Assembly: GCF_033955345.1 (NCBI RefSeq)
Contig: NZ_CP138332.1
Span: 2,666,001-2,730,000 of the forward strand
Source: Sphingobacterium bambusae
GTDB taxonomy: Bacteria; Bacteroidota; Bacteroidia; Sphingobacteriales; Sphingobacteriaceae
Direction of reading: 5' to 3'
Length of the DNA: 64,000 bases
Position 1 is the stretch's first letter, and every line of letters begins with the position of its first letter. Under the pieces are notes generated by a model. The model saw only the letters and a program-made list of their open reading frames with translations, was not told the DNA's origin and did no database searches. Below, piece by piece: positions 17,403-26,857 of the stretch. The position numbers and the translations under genes were made by a program.

Positions 17403-18160
17403 AAAAGAAACTGATCCCTCACCTGCTGAAAATAAGCGGGATGTTTATTGTGGCTTTGCTCTTGGTTATACCTGCACGGGCGCAAACTGGTCAAGGTGTC
17501 CTAAATGGCATCGAAAAGAAAATAGATGATGCCTTTAGCCAAGCATTCGTGACAAAGAAGCCCGATCAGCTGGAGAGCATAACGAAACTTTTGAAAGAAC
17601 AGAAAAAATCGGCCCTGACAGACTATTGGCTGGCCTATGCCTACTACCTGAACAGCCTTTACTATGATAGCATAGGCGATGCCGATGAGGCCGAGTCGAC
17701 GCTTTCCACCGGCATTGAGCTACTGAAATCGGGCAGCCAATCGTCCGAAAGCTATGCGCTGATGGGCACCATGCAAAACTATTCCATCAAGTTTATGAAT
17801 ATGCTATCGGCCAATAAGGCGGCGGAGGAAGCCACGCGTAACCTGTCCAAATCCATCAGCCTGGAGCCAAAAAACTTGCGGGGCTATTTGGGCTTGGGCC
17901 TTCAAGATTATTACACCCCCCCAGAATTTGGCGGCGCCACAAAAACGGAGGGTCTGCTGAAAAAAGCGCTGAGTATGCCCGATCAGCCGACAAAGAACCC
18001 AACGATGCCCTCTTGGGGTCGCAATGAAGCCTATATCACGCTGATCAGTTATTACATCAAAAAGAAAGATCTGGAAAAAGCAAAACAATATTATAAAGAA
18101 GCGTCAGCCAAATATCCGAATGATTATAGATTGCTCTCTCTATCTAAGAATCTTTTGTAG
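17399..18160 (+). CDS. TPR-like secreted protein, second paralogue
   Basis: 253 residues with a Sec signal peptide (about residues 1-29, ending IPARAQ) instead of the lipobox of its paralogue. Shared blocks include YYLNSLYYDS, GYLGLGLQDYYTPPEFGG, TMPSWGRNEAY and AKQYYKEASAKYPNDYRLLSLS. It overlaps the preceding gene by 4 bp and the receptor gene by 41 bp. Tandem duplication followed by loss or gain of the lipid anchor suggests one membrane-bound and one soluble periplasmic form. Confidence 0.8.
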   Translation: MKKKLIPHLLKISGMFIVALLLVIPARAQTGQGVLNGIEKKIDDAFSQAFVTKKPDQLESITKLLKEQKKSALTDYWLAYAYYLNSLYYDSIGDADEAESTLSTGIELLKSGSQSSESYALMGTMQNYSIKFMNMLSANKAAEEATRNLSKSISLEPKNLRGYLGLGLQDYYTPPEFGGATKTEGLLKKALSMPDQPTKNPTMPSWGRNEAYITLISYYIKKKDLEKAKQYYKEASAKYPNDYRLLSLSKNLL

Positions 18161-20297
18161 TCTGCTCATAAGCCTTTCCCCCCTCCTTACGCTGGGACAG
18201 CAGGCTTTTGAGGGGTTGGTCGTCGATGCGAACAAGAATCCGCTTTCCTATGTCTCGGTCAGCGTTGTTGCCCATGATTCGATGAGCACCCTGACCGATA
18301 GCGCGGGCTATTTTTCGATAACAGGGCTGCCCTCCGCTACCGAAGTAGAGGTATTATTCTCTCTGTTGGGTTATCAGTCCAAACAGGCTATTCTGCGCAT
18401 GGGTAGCAAAGAAAGCCATATGCTGCTTGGCGAGTCGCAGACTTTACAGACCGTGGAGGTGTGGCGCTCGGTGAAAGATCTCACGTCGATCAATCTTGGC
18501 AAGCTGGATATATATACCAATCCCATTGCTGGGGCAGATGCACTCAACGCCCTGCAGATTTATGCCTACTCAAGCAATGTAGACGAAACGGCGAACCCCT
18601 CTTTTCGGGGGAGCGAGGCGGACCGCTCGCGGGTGTTTATCAACAGCGTACCCATCAACAGCCCGGTACGAAACTCCCAGATAAACGGTGTGGGCAATTT
18701 CAGTATCTTCAACACGGAGCTCATCCAGTCTATCGATGTCTTTCCGGGCAACCCGCCCTTGATCTACGGGAACACGGGCGCCGGTTTAATCGACATCAAA
18801 ACATCCGAGTCGGTGAAAAACAGCACCCAGCTTAGCCTCTCCATCGCCAGTGTGGGTGCATTGATCAACCGCAACCTGTCTAAAGATGCCTTTACCCAGA
18901 TCTATGCCAACCACCAATTTGATGGGCCGCTCCTGAAATTGAACAGCAAGGGCCTAGGCTTTCTCAAATCGTTCCGAACGACGGATGTCGGGTGGAATAG
19001 CAACTGGAAGGTCTCGGAGGCCGACAGGCTCAATTTTTATGCTTACTACATTGATGAATATGCCGAGCTGACATCGACAATAAATTTCAGCAATGGGCTG
19101 AACCAATCGGGAAAAAGGCGGGGCTTCTTTATCATGAACTACCAAAAGTCACTGTCAGACAAGCTGAACCTTGCCCTGAACAGCAGCTATGATATGGGCA
19201 AGAGCCGCATTGACTTCCTGCAGATCGATGTCGCCTCGACCTCCAGCACCCTGTTCAACTCCCTGTTGCTGAATTACCAAAAGGAAGGGCTGAATATCAC
19301 GACCGGGCTGGAATACAACCTGCAGCAAAGCAGTATGCAGGGTGTGGGGCCTAGATTTTACTACAGCAATCACGATAGCTCGCAAACGCAAAGTGTGCAG
19401 GGCGACTTTGGCCAGCACATCCTCGAATCTTTCTTGCACGGCACATACAGCAGCAATAGGCTGACCTACAGCTTGGGGCTGCGCAAAAACGTGCCCTTGC
19501 AGCACGATGCCAACGGCATAAAGGGCTCGGACAGTTACTTTAGCTTTCAATCGTATATCAAATGGAAGATCAGTGCCATCCAAAACCTGATCTTCTCTGC
19601 CGGAAGATACCATAACTACACCGAGCCGAATGTCATGTACCAACGGCAGGCTCTCAATCAGACCGATCAGCTGGCGGTGGATTATGTGCTGAAACGAAAG
19701 AGCACTTCTTTTAATGCTTCGCTGTATGCAAAGCGTGAGCAGGGTATGTCCAACACCAGCTACGAGTTTTTGGAAAGCATGGCTTCACAACGAGAGATCA
19801 TCGGCTTGGAGCTTTCCGTCCAGCAGAATTTTTGGAAGTACTTTCGCTTGCTTTCCTCCTTCAGCTTGATGGATGCTTCTTTCGATATCGAGGGCACACG
19901 CTACAATACGTCTAACAACATTCCCTATTTTTTCAAAAATGCATTGACCTTCAGCAAAAATAGGTTCAACATTTCATTGACTGCGCTCAACAGACCCGGC
20001 ACACGGTATACCAGGGTAGTCGACGGCAACTACATCCCGGAAGCGCGGGCCTACGAACCGATCTACGAGCAGCAACTGAATGGCTCGCAACTTGGGGCCT
20101 ACCATCGCTTGGATCTCAACATCAGCAAGCTGATTCCCATTAAAAACAATCTGCTGACACTTTACTTCAACGTCAACAACCTCTTGGGCGCTAAAAACCA
20201 ACGCAACTTGATCTACACACCTGACTTCTCCGGATCTTCCTTTGAACATTTCAATGGCAACGTCATATTCCTTGGGGCCAACATAACTCTTTATTAG
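18120..20297 (+). CDS. TonB-dependent outer-membrane receptor of the TOMM operon
   Basis: 725 residues: signal peptide (about 1-26, LTLGQQ), a carboxypeptidase-regulatory-like domain (FEGLVVDANKNPLSYVSVSV, about 29-105), a plug (NPSFRGSEADRSRVFINSVPINSP) and a beta barrel ending NVIFLGANITLY with a C-terminal aromatic residue. It is shorter than SusC proteins and has no SusD partner, so it belongs to the classical CarboxypepD-reg/TonB receptors. As last gene of the TOMM operon it might move the product across the outer membrane, retrieve it, or take up a precursor or metal. The start ATG lies inside the preceding gene. Confidence 0.85.
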   Translation: MIIDCSLYLRIFCSLLISLSPLLTLGQQAFEGLVVDANKNPLSYVSVSVVAHDSMSTLTDSAGYFSITGLPSATEVEVLFSLLGYQSKQAILRMGSKESHMLLGESQTLQTVEVWRSVKDLTSINLGKLDIYTNPIAGADALNALQIYAYSSNVDETANPSFRGSEADRSRVFINSVPINSPVRNSQINGVGNFSIFNTELIQSIDVFPGNPPLIYGNTGAGLIDIKTSESVKNSTQLSLSIASVGALINRNLSKDAFTQIYANHQFDGPLLKLNSKGLGFLKSFRTTDVGWNSNWKVSEADRLNFYAYYIDEYAELTSTINFSNGLNQSGKRRGFFIMNYQKSLSDKLNLALNSSYDMGKSRIDFLQIDVASTSSTLFNSLLLNYQKEGLNITTGLEYNLQQSSMQGVGPRFYYSNHDSSQTQSVQGDFGQHILESFLHGTYSSNRLTYSLGLRKNVPLQHDANGIKGSDSYFSFQSYIKWKISAIQNLIFSAGRYHNYTEPNVMYQRQALNQTDQLAVDYVLKRKSTSFNASLYAKREQGMSNTSYEFLESMASQREIIGLELSVQQNFWKYFRLLSSFSLMDASFDIEGTRYNTSNNIPYFFKNALTFSKNRFNISLTALNRPGTRYTRVVDGNYIPEARAYEPIYEQQLNGSQLGAYHRLDLNISKLIPIKNNLLTLYFNVNNLLGAKNQRNLIYTPDFSGSSFEHFNGNVIFLGANITLY

Positions 20298-20607
20298 GTA
20301 AAACACTTTGCAAAAGCGCTTTACGGATGGCACAATGTGATCTCCCAGCTCCCCTTAAACCCGATCCTCTGGATGAATAGATTTTGATTTCGAGATTCCA
20401 ATGTTTTCTGCTATTACCATTATATCTAAAAGACATAATTTGAGAGGGCTTATCAAACACCTTTTAAAACGAAGGGATAAGAAAACCGTATACCGAGCTA
20501 AAAATGACCAATTCGACAATGAGCCTTTTAGGCAATAACATTGAGCTTCTGACGATATTCTGCTAGGCCCGATTTTAGGAACTTTGTGATTATAAAAATT
20601 TCATTAT
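20298..20607. other. Intergenic region between the TOMM operon and the SDR gene
   Basis: About 310 bp with no supportable gene. No strong terminator is visible directly after the receptor stop codon. The AT-rich end (GAACTTTGTGATTATAAAAATTTC, in parts) may hold the SDR promoter. Confidence 0.4.
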
Positions 20608-21507
20608 ATGATTATAGTAATGACAGGCGGCACGAGTGGGATTGGCGCCGAAGCTTTAAACAAAATTCGTGAAAATGAAGACAACACGGTCTTTGTTGGT
20701 GCAAGGCATGGAAACAGGACCTTGCAAAATGGTGCAAGGGCACTAACGTTAGATCTGTCTTCCTTAGAAAGTGTCAGGGCATTCGCGGAAAATATCCAGC
20801 AAAGCATTCAGCCGCACAAAATAGATCTATTGATCCTAAACGCGGGCGTGCAAGCAGGTAACAATAGCGAAGTTAATGCCGATGGCATTAATTTAACGTT
20901 CGCCATAAACCACTTATCACACTACCTGCTAATACGTTTACTCTTACCTTATATCGCCAAGGATGGTAGGATTTTGATTACGACCAGCGATGCTCATGAT
21001 GCCCAAATTATTCCATTTGGACCAAAAACTATGGACATTCATAAACTGGCATTTCCCGATGAGAGTAGTCCAAAAGGAATGGCATTCTACGCAGCTACTA
21101 AACTATGCAATATATTGACTGCGGATACGCTACATCATAGCGTGCTAAGTCATGCTAACATACAAGTTATTGCTTACAATCCTGGTTTAACGGGTGACAC
21201 GGGGCTGATGGGAAAGCAAACGGGGCTGCTGAAGATCGCTGTAAAAGTAGTCAGACCAATATTTCGATTTTTAAGCCTATTTAACCCTATGTTTTATATG
21301 AACACCGCGAAAAAATCTGGTGAAATTCTAGCTGGCTTAGCCTTGGGGAATATAAAATTGCCAAAGGGAAGCATGTATGCTTCTGTAGTTCGGGGAAAAG
21401 TCACATTCCCAAGCCCAGCAGTACTGGTAAAAGACGAAAATTTAAAAAGAGATTTATGGACGAAAAGCGCTAAAATGGTAAATTTATCAGCAGAAACAGT
21501 CTTATAA
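20608..21507 (+). CDS. Short-chain dehydrogenase/reductase
   Basis: 299 residues. The cofactor motif TGGTSGIG (6-13) and NAG (LILNAGVQAG, about 76-78) are clear, as is the catalytic YAATK (Tyr and Lys, about 170-174) preceded by a Ser in ITTSDAHD. Length and the NHLSHYLLIRLLLP block match retinol-dehydrogenase/WW-domain-oxidoreductase-like SDRs. Substrate unknown. It is followed 2 bp later by an AraC regulator, which probably controls it. Confidence 0.88.
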   Translation: MIIVMTGGTSGIGAEALNKIRENEDNTVFVGARHGNRTLQNGARALTLDLSSLESVRAFAENIQQSIQPHKIDLLILNAGVQAGNNSEVNADGINLTFAINHLSHYLLIRLLLPYIAKDGRILITTSDAHDAQIIPFGPKTMDIHKLAFPDESSPKGMAFYAATKLCNILTADTLHHSVLSHANIQVIAYNPGLTGDTGLMGKQTGLLKIAVKVVRPIFRFLSLFNPMFYMNTAKKSGEILAGLALGNIKLPKGSMYASVVRGKVTFPSPAVLVKDENLKRDLWTKSAKMVNLSAETVL

Positions 21508-21509
21508 AC

Positions 21510-22319
21510 ATGTCCAATCTTTTTACCTCCGCCATTGTGTATTCATTGGATACAGCTACGCAAACAGAGTACGACAACATCCTCACGGAGCATGTGATGT
21601 TATTCCAACTTTCTGGTGAAATGACATTTGAAACGTCGGAACAGAAGATCGTGGCTCAGCCCGGACAAATTTATCTTGTTAGAAAACATCAATTTGTTAA
21701 AGCCACCAAAAAACCCATGGGTGGGCAAGCCTACCATGCGTACCTATTCATTTTAAAGGACGATGTGCTTCGTCAGTATGCCTTAGAAAAAGGCATCACG
21801 GTCCCTCAGCGATCAGCGTTTGATTCGAAACACTTTCTACTTTCCAAAAGTTTGATATTTGACTCCTTGATCTCATCTTTCTCCTTCCATGCTCGATCCA
21901 CACTAGAGGTTGACCATCCCCTATCGGCACTCAAGGTTCGGGAAGCTATAGAGATACTGCTCCTGACAAACCCACAGCTGGAAAACTTTCTCTTTGATTT
22001 TTCTGAACCGTTTAAAATAGATCTTGAAAAGTTTATGCTGGCAAATTATAAGTTTAATGTGGGCATGGAACATTTCGCGACCCTCACCGGAAGAAGCTTG
22101 GCCACCTTTAAGCGAGATTTTCTAAAGGTATTTGGCGAAACTCCGGGACGGTGGCTGCATCACGCTCGATTGAAAGAGGCTCATTACCAAATTCAGAAAC
22201 ATAATAAAAAGCCCTCAGAAATATTTTTGGAAGTTGGGTTTGAAAGTTTCGCTCACTTTTCAAATGCATTCAAAGCTAAATACGGATACACACCTAAGTC
22301 TATTGCGCCATCGGTGTAA
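21510..22319 (+). CDS. AraC family transcriptional regulator
   Basis: 269 residues. The N-terminal half is cupin-like (FETSEQKIVAQPGQIYLVRKHQF). The C-terminal ~100 residues hold two helix-turn-helix motifs: MEHFATLTGRSLATFKRDF and PSEIFLEVGFESFAHFSNAF, ending KYGYTPKSI, the usual AraC signature. It is co-transcribed with the SDR gene. It is the last chromosomal gene before the inferred left attachment site of the integrated element. Confidence 0.9.
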   Translation: MSNLFTSAIVYSLDTATQTEYDNILTEHVMLFQLSGEMTFETSEQKIVAQPGQIYLVRKHQFVKATKKPMGGQAYHAYLFILKDDVLRQYALEKGITVPQRSAFDSKHFLLSKSLIFDSLISSFSFHARSTLEVDHPLSALKVREAIEILLLTNPQLENFLFDFSEPFKIDLEKFMLANYKFNVGMEHFATLTGRSLATFKRDFLKVFGETPGRWLHHARLKEAHYQIQKHNKKPSEIFLEVGFESFAHFSNAFKAKYGYTPKSIAPSV

Positions 22320-22602
22320 TACCTCCGTCACATGGTGCACATGGCAACTCCGATTAAACATATAGATCGCTGTTAAGCACTTTATGTTAATTTTGAAACC
22401 GCTTAAAAATACACTGGTCGCTCAAAAAACGAAGGTGTTATTATGCTTTTTTTATCTTTGATCTGTCATTTGCCGCTCTTCCTAGCTGCAAATACATTGA
22501 CATGGTGGAATTGTAACCTCCTCCCAAAAAAACAGCTAGATTATTTATGCTTTGGATAGGTTCGCGCAATGTAATATCCCGATTGCGGTTTGCATGGGCA
22601 AA
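22320..22602. other. Intergenic stretch left of the attachment site
   Basis: About 280 bp with no gene or repeat that I can support. It precedes the tRNA-type terminator at 22,603. Confidence 0.35.
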
Positions 22603-22630
22603 AAAAAGCGACTCTTTTGAATCGCTTTTT
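22603..22630 (-). terminator. Terminator of the ancestral tRNA-Glu gene
   Basis: AAAAAGCGACTC, loop TTTT, GAATCGCTTTTT forms a 12-bp stem (one G-U pair) with A/T runs on both sides. On the minus strand it lies 2 nt after the tRNA-Glu 3' fragment at 22,633, which is the normal place for a tRNA terminator. This suggests that the junction was once the end of the intact tRNA gene. Confidence 0.75.
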
Positions 22631-22632
22631 CT

Positions 22633-22650
22633 GTAGCCCGTAGGGGAATC
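22633..22650 (-). repeat. Left attachment site: 18-bp copy of the tRNA-Glu 3' end
   Basis: GTAGCCCGTAGGGGAATC is identical to 62,178-62,195, the T-arm/acceptor end of the intact tRNA-Glu. Beyond it (right side) similarity stops at once, while a tRNA-like terminator lies on the left. This is the expected att scar of an element that integrated into the 3' end of the tRNA gene. Confidence 0.75.
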
Positions 22651-22991
22651 CTATCGTCGGACTTTTAATCTCTTTATCAGTCTTTTACAAATTTTAAAAA
22701 TCAATTACGCCACAGTTGACGCGCTGATTTGACATACATTTAGCTGCAAGTGCTTGTCATTACTAATATAGCAAAAATTAGCAGATAAAATAATTCGGTT
22801 TCGATATTGATATACTTGAATATCTTGGCAATACAAATTTGCAGTGGTTACAAGATATTCATCAGCCTGATTATGCCAATTTGTACCATAAAAAGACGAT
22901 GGCCGACTGTATATTATTTTTTTCTTTTGCTAAAAAGTAGTTAGCTAACTATATTGATTTAGGTAAAACATTTTCTTATCTTTACTAATCG
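22651..22991 (+). promoter_or_regulatory. Left end of the element; promoter of the AbiEi-like gene at its right edge
   Basis: Mostly AT-rich sequence without genes. Near its end TATCTTTA (about 22,977-22,984) is a good match to the Bacteroidota -7 box TAnnTTTG and sits just upstream of the inverted-repeat operator at 22,992. Confidence 0.4.
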
Positions 22992-23030
22992 TGTTACGAT
23001 AAGACCCAATTTTTAGGTCTTATTGTAACA
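22992..23030 (+). promoter_or_regulatory. 15-bp inverted-repeat operator/leader hairpin of the AbiEi-like gene
   Basis: TGTTACGATAAGACC (22,992-23,006) and GGTCTTATTGTAACA (23,016-23,030) are inverted copies differing at one G-U position, separated by 9 nt. AbiEi-type antitoxins bind inverted repeats in their own promoters, so this is probably the autoregulatory operator. It ends 11 nt before the start codon. Confidence 0.6.
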
Positions 23031-23041
23031 CAAAAGGTAAT

Positions 23042-23385
23042 ATGGCAGACAGCGTTTGTATATCAGAACATCTTACTAAGCCCCAACTGGAGTTCTTGAA
23101 GTTGTTGGACGACTATGAAATTCAGTTATTCAAATTCTCCGAAATTGAGCTGTTGCTAAAACAAAAGTTTGATAACTTAAGTGAAGTCTTAGAAAATCTG
23201 GTTGATAAAGAGCTTCTTGTACCGATCGAGAAAGGCAAATTTTGTAGACAAAGTTTAGGGATGAATATGTCATAGGAACGTTAATCGTAGAGAAAAGTGC
23301 CGTAGCATATTAGTCGGCGCTAAATTTACATGGGTTGACGGAACAATTTTCCAATACCGTTTTTATTCAGAAGACTTACAGCTAA
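23042..23385 (+). pseudogene. AbiEi-type (type IV) antitoxin, broken
   Basis: The intact first part (77 codons) gives a winged-helix domain (FLKLLDDYEIQLFKFSEIELLLKQ) ending at GKFCRQ. After one missing T near 23,254 the frame continues as FRDEYVIGTLIVEKSAVAY, then a TAG where Trp is expected, then SALNLHGLTEQFSNTVFIQ, all typical of AbiEi proteins. The rest of the C-terminus and any AbiEii toxin are absent. It is a decayed toxin-antitoxin gene at the left edge of the element. Confidence 0.75.
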
Positions 23386-23494
23386 TATAAAAACGGGAAT
23401 CATACATAATGGTAATATCAGACATAGAGAGTTGATTAACTGAAATTATTCTAGCCAAAACGATGAGATCTCAAACATACATAAATATTCAACA

Positions 23495-24742
23495 TCAATT
23501 AAACATTAAACTATTCACCTCCTTTACAATAAGTTTCTGCCATAATTTGAAATTCTCATCAGAGGGGATTATAATAACGTGACAATGTTTATCGTCAAGT
23601 GCGTTTTGGCTCCTATGATAAAACTGCCCTTTGAGCGCCTCGCCATCGCCTGGATATATCAACGCAACTTTTTTAGCCTGAAAATATTCGTGATAAATAT
23701 ACATTTGTCTTAAATCATCTGGAGAAGGGCTATATCCGTTCAAATTTTTCCATTTGGTGTCTAAAACGACCACACTGTTAGTCGTCCTATCAACCAAAAC
23801 GATATCAGGTCTCATTGCAGAACTCGTATTATTAGATCTCCAAAACTTCTTAGTGATCTGCCCACTCACTTGGTATGTCGGTAGGTGCTTTTGTAAAACG
23901 CGTAAAACGAACTGCTCCCATAAAACATTCATATCGAACAATAGCGCTAGCACATTCTTACGACCTTTACTAAAGTCAGGATGGTAATTTAGCAGAAGCA
24001 ATTCGGCGATTTCCATAGCGCGCTGATATACGATAGTTTTTCTATTGTAGGTTATCCTAGAAAAAGTGAAGCTATTGATCTTAATTCCTCGCTGTTCTGG
24101 AAAATTCAACAAAAGATTCCCAATTTTAGAAGCTAATAAATTATTCCTATTCACACGTGATAGCAATTGCAATGCGGCATATAGGATCTGATGCAGCTCA
24201 TGATCTACCGAATATTTGGTCGTTTCGATATAGAATCGCTCTTGGTGAACGAGGTTTTTCTGCAGATGCTTAGAGAAAGACAATTTACCTTTCAGCGCCG
24301 TCGCATTCTTTTCTTCGCGGAGGTACTTCTTGACCAAACCGTGATGAAGCAGGGATTCTAATTCAACGATATAAAGCTCGAAATAAAGATCTAAAACCGA
24401 GTTGTGTTGCAGTTTAAGATTGGATGAACCACTATCTTTCACCGGGAATCCCCAAACCGTACGAATCATGTTGATCAACAAACCTTGCCACTTTTGTTGA
24501 TCGTTTTCATTTTCTTTTTTATCAGCTTTCGGCAAGACCTCTATCAAGACATCCCCGACCTGTAGTACACCCACGTATTCACAAAATTGAACTCCGTGAC
24601 GAATCAATTTGAAAAAAGGCGTGTAAACACCGTGAAAAGCCACTAGCGCATCATGCAAAGACTGTTCGTCTGAATCACCCAGTTTAAAAACAAGCTTTTG
24701 ATGCTCGAATACTACTATATGTCGAGTACCGTTTTTAAGCAT
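23495..24742 (-). CDS. mcrC: McrC-type restriction endonuclease subunit
   Basis: 415 residues. The N-terminal beta-rich part (FCEYVGVLQVGDVLIEVLPK) is the McrC/LlaJI recognition region. The C-terminal nuclease carries a PD-(D/E)xK motif: RPDIVLVDRTT followed by VVVLDTKWK (Asp, then DxK). It overlaps McrB by 8 bp. Together with McrB it forms a GTP-driven, modification-dependent restriction enzyme. It is the last gene of the minus-strand restriction block. Confidence 0.9.
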   Translation of the reverse strand: MLKNGTRHIVVFEHQKLVFKLGDSDEQSLHDALVAFHGVYTPFFKLIRHGVQFCEYVGVLQVGDVLIEVLPKADKKENENDQQKWQGLLINMIRTVWGFPVKDSGSSNLKLQHNSVLDLYFELYIVELESLLHHGLVKKYLREEKNATALKGKLSFSKHLQKNLVHQERFYIETTKYSVDHELHQILYAALQLLSRVNRNNLLASKIGNLLLNFPEQRGIKINSFTFSRITYNRKTIVYQRAMEIAELLLLNYHPDFSKGRKNVLALLFDMNVLWEQFVLRVLQKHLPTYQVSGQITKKFWRSNNTSSAMRPDIVLVDRTTNSVVVLDTKWKNLNGYSPSPDDLRQMYIYHEYFQAKKVALIYPGDGEALKGQFYHRSQNALDDKHCHVIIIPSDENFKLWQKLIVKEVNSLMFN

Positions 24743-26759
24743 TTCCCATCAATAATTCAATGGCTTTACCAAAATCAATCTTGCTATTGGTTTGATTGCG
24801 ATAATCTATGATTCGGTAAATGGGTTTATTAGCGAAATCTTCTTTATAGTCATATTCGAAATCCGCAAAAATATTGCTTTTGCTCTCCTCTATTTCTACA
24901 AAACCTTTGCCCAATACTAGTCCGATCTTACCGTAGTCGCCAAAGAAATATTCTTGTAGCAATGGAATGATATTTTTGTAGAACGAGTCTATCACACTTT
25001 CTTCATCTTTACCTAGAAAATAGGCATGACCAATACAATGATCGCGATCAATCAGTAGTTCAATACGCTTATTGATCGTTTCTAAGATCGAGGATGCTGG
25101 ATAACCAAATACCATTTGCTGCATTTGGGACAACTGATAGTTAGGCATCATCTCTTCAAAAACAAATCGTCTCCGCAGCGCACTATCCAATGCTTCTACC
25201 GAACGATCTGCTGTGTTCATCGTACCGATAATGTACAAGTTAGAAGGAACGGAAAACTTTTCCTTACTGTAGGGCAGCGTTACCTCCAGCTGCTCGGGCA
25301 TACCCGCGCGCTTAGAATCCTCGATCAGTGTAATCAATTCCCCAAAGATGGCGGATACATTCCCGCGGTTGATTTCGTCAATAATGAGTACATGCGGTAA
25401 TAATTCTGCCTTGTTCTCTTTACTAATTGGAGCTTTTGATTTGACTAGATTACTTACATAATTCAACACCGACCAATACGCCGAACTATTCGATCCGCCA
25501 ATGACAGCCCTAAACTCCTTATCAATATTATTAATGGTCGAAAGATCTTTAATGGCATCGTACAACTTACGTAATCTATTGTATGAAATCGTATACCCTT
25601 TCTCCCTACCTTGCTTAGGTTTAAGTTTGAGATTACCATTACTTGTAATATTTACGATGTCGATCGTTTTTGAATCAGTCAAAAGTGGCAATTCGATAAA
25701 GCTATTCGCAGACAATTTTTCTTGGGTCAATTGAATAAGATCTCCCCAAGCATCTTCAAAACCGTAGGCCTGCAACTGATTATCAACGATAGCAACATTC
25801 TTTCTAGCGGATCTTACCACCTCTTTAAAAATCCCATCTTTAAGCCTATAAACTACCGACTCATTTCCCTCGCTATCCTCTTGCAGATCGGGCTTAATCC
25901 CTTCCACAAAATCTTCGTAACTCATCGATTGGTGAAAAGTAGTAAAGACAATTTGCCCCGCTTCCACCAATTGCTGGTATTCTTCCTTTACAAAAGATCG
26001 ATCTTGTTTTAAATTAAAATTCGGATTCGCGATTGAAATTGCTTTGTTTATTGTGTGGTAAGTCTTTCCTGTACCCGGAGGGCCGTATAATATTTGGTTA
26101 AGTGAGCGATCCACCATATCAGTATATTGATTTTCTAAATTATTCGTGCTGACCTCAATTTGTACTTCATCAGTTTCGAGAGCTTGCCAGAACTGATCCC
26201 CAAATTCAAAATAATCTTGATCCGCAGGCTTTGTACTCAGAATTTGCCTCTGTAATTGATAGAAAGTATCCTTATTATCAACATTGAGATTCAACTGTTG
26301 ACTAATATCTACAAGCTTCTGTTTCTTAAAAATGTTAAGTAACTTAAAATCACTATATATGAAAGCCAATTTCCATTTTAGAGTATCGCTCAATTGTATG
26401 CCATCAATATCTTCAAATCGGTGCGCTATAGCCGCTTCGACTATCGTTACCAACATAACTCTTATATTATCGAACACCTCTTCTCTTGATTCGCCGTATT
26501 TAGCGTACCAAGCATACTCCGCATCACTGCGGCGTCCATCGCTCACATAGTTCTTATGCTTTTGATCCTTTTCGTAAATGCCAAACTTGAAAGAGGAACC
26601 GCCCCAAATACTTCCTAGTTTATCGACCTTAGCCTCTAACCAATAACAAAAGGAATTTTTCTGGCGATTGCTGTACTCCTGCAAAGTCATGTTTTTGATG
26701 CGCTCCAGCGGCCATTCGTACTTAAAGTCTTCAATCAATTGATATCTTGGATCAGCCAT
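24735..26759 (-). CDS. mcrB: McrB-type GTPase/AAA+ subunit
   Basis: 674 residues. The first ~200 form a DNA-recognition domain unlike E. coli McrB (WLEAKVDKLGSIWGGSSFKFGIY). The AAA+ module has Walker A LYGPPGTGKTYHT (about 233-245), Walker B LIIDEINRGNVSAIFGEL, and the McrB-specific GTMNTADRSVEALDSALRRRF with the arginine finger. The GTPase drives McrC. A ~100-bp gap separates it from a small secreted-protein gene upstream in the same direction. Confidence 0.92.
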   Translation of the reverse strand: MADPRYQLIEDFKYEWPLERIKNMTLQEYSNRQKNSFCYWLEAKVDKLGSIWGGSSFKFGIYEKDQKHKNYVSDGRRSDAEYAWYAKYGESREEVFDNIRVMLVTIVEAAIAHRFEDIDGIQLSDTLKWKLAFIYSDFKLLNIFKKQKLVDISQQLNLNVDNKDTFYQLQRQILSTKPADQDYFEFGDQFWQALETDEVQIEVSTNNLENQYTDMVDRSLNQILYGPPGTGKTYHTINKAISIANPNFNLKQDRSFVKEEYQQLVEAGQIVFTTFHQSMSYEDFVEGIKPDLQEDSEGNESVVYRLKDGIFKEVVRSARKNVAIVDNQLQAYGFEDAWGDLIQLTQEKLSANSFIELPLLTDSKTIDIVNITSNGNLKLKPKQGREKGYTISYNRLRKLYDAIKDLSTINNIDKEFRAVIGGSNSSAYWSVLNYVSNLVKSKAPISKENKAELLPHVLIIDEINRGNVSAIFGELITLIEDSKRAGMPEQLEVTLPYSKEKFSVPSNLYIIGTMNTADRSVEALDSALRRRFVFEEMMPNYQLSQMQQMVFGYPASSILETINKRIELLIDRDHCIGHAYFLGKDEESVIDSFYKNIIPLLQEYFFGDYGKIGLVLGKGFVEIEESKSNIFADFEYDYKEDFANKPIYRIIDYRNQTNSKIDFGKAIELLMGNA

Positions 26760-26857
26760 ATATTATGTTCGCGTGTTTCTAAATAGAATGTTTTTTTGTT
26801 TTTCCAATCTTGTAACAAGATTGGAATCCTTCACAGTTAAATTACAATTTGCTAAAT

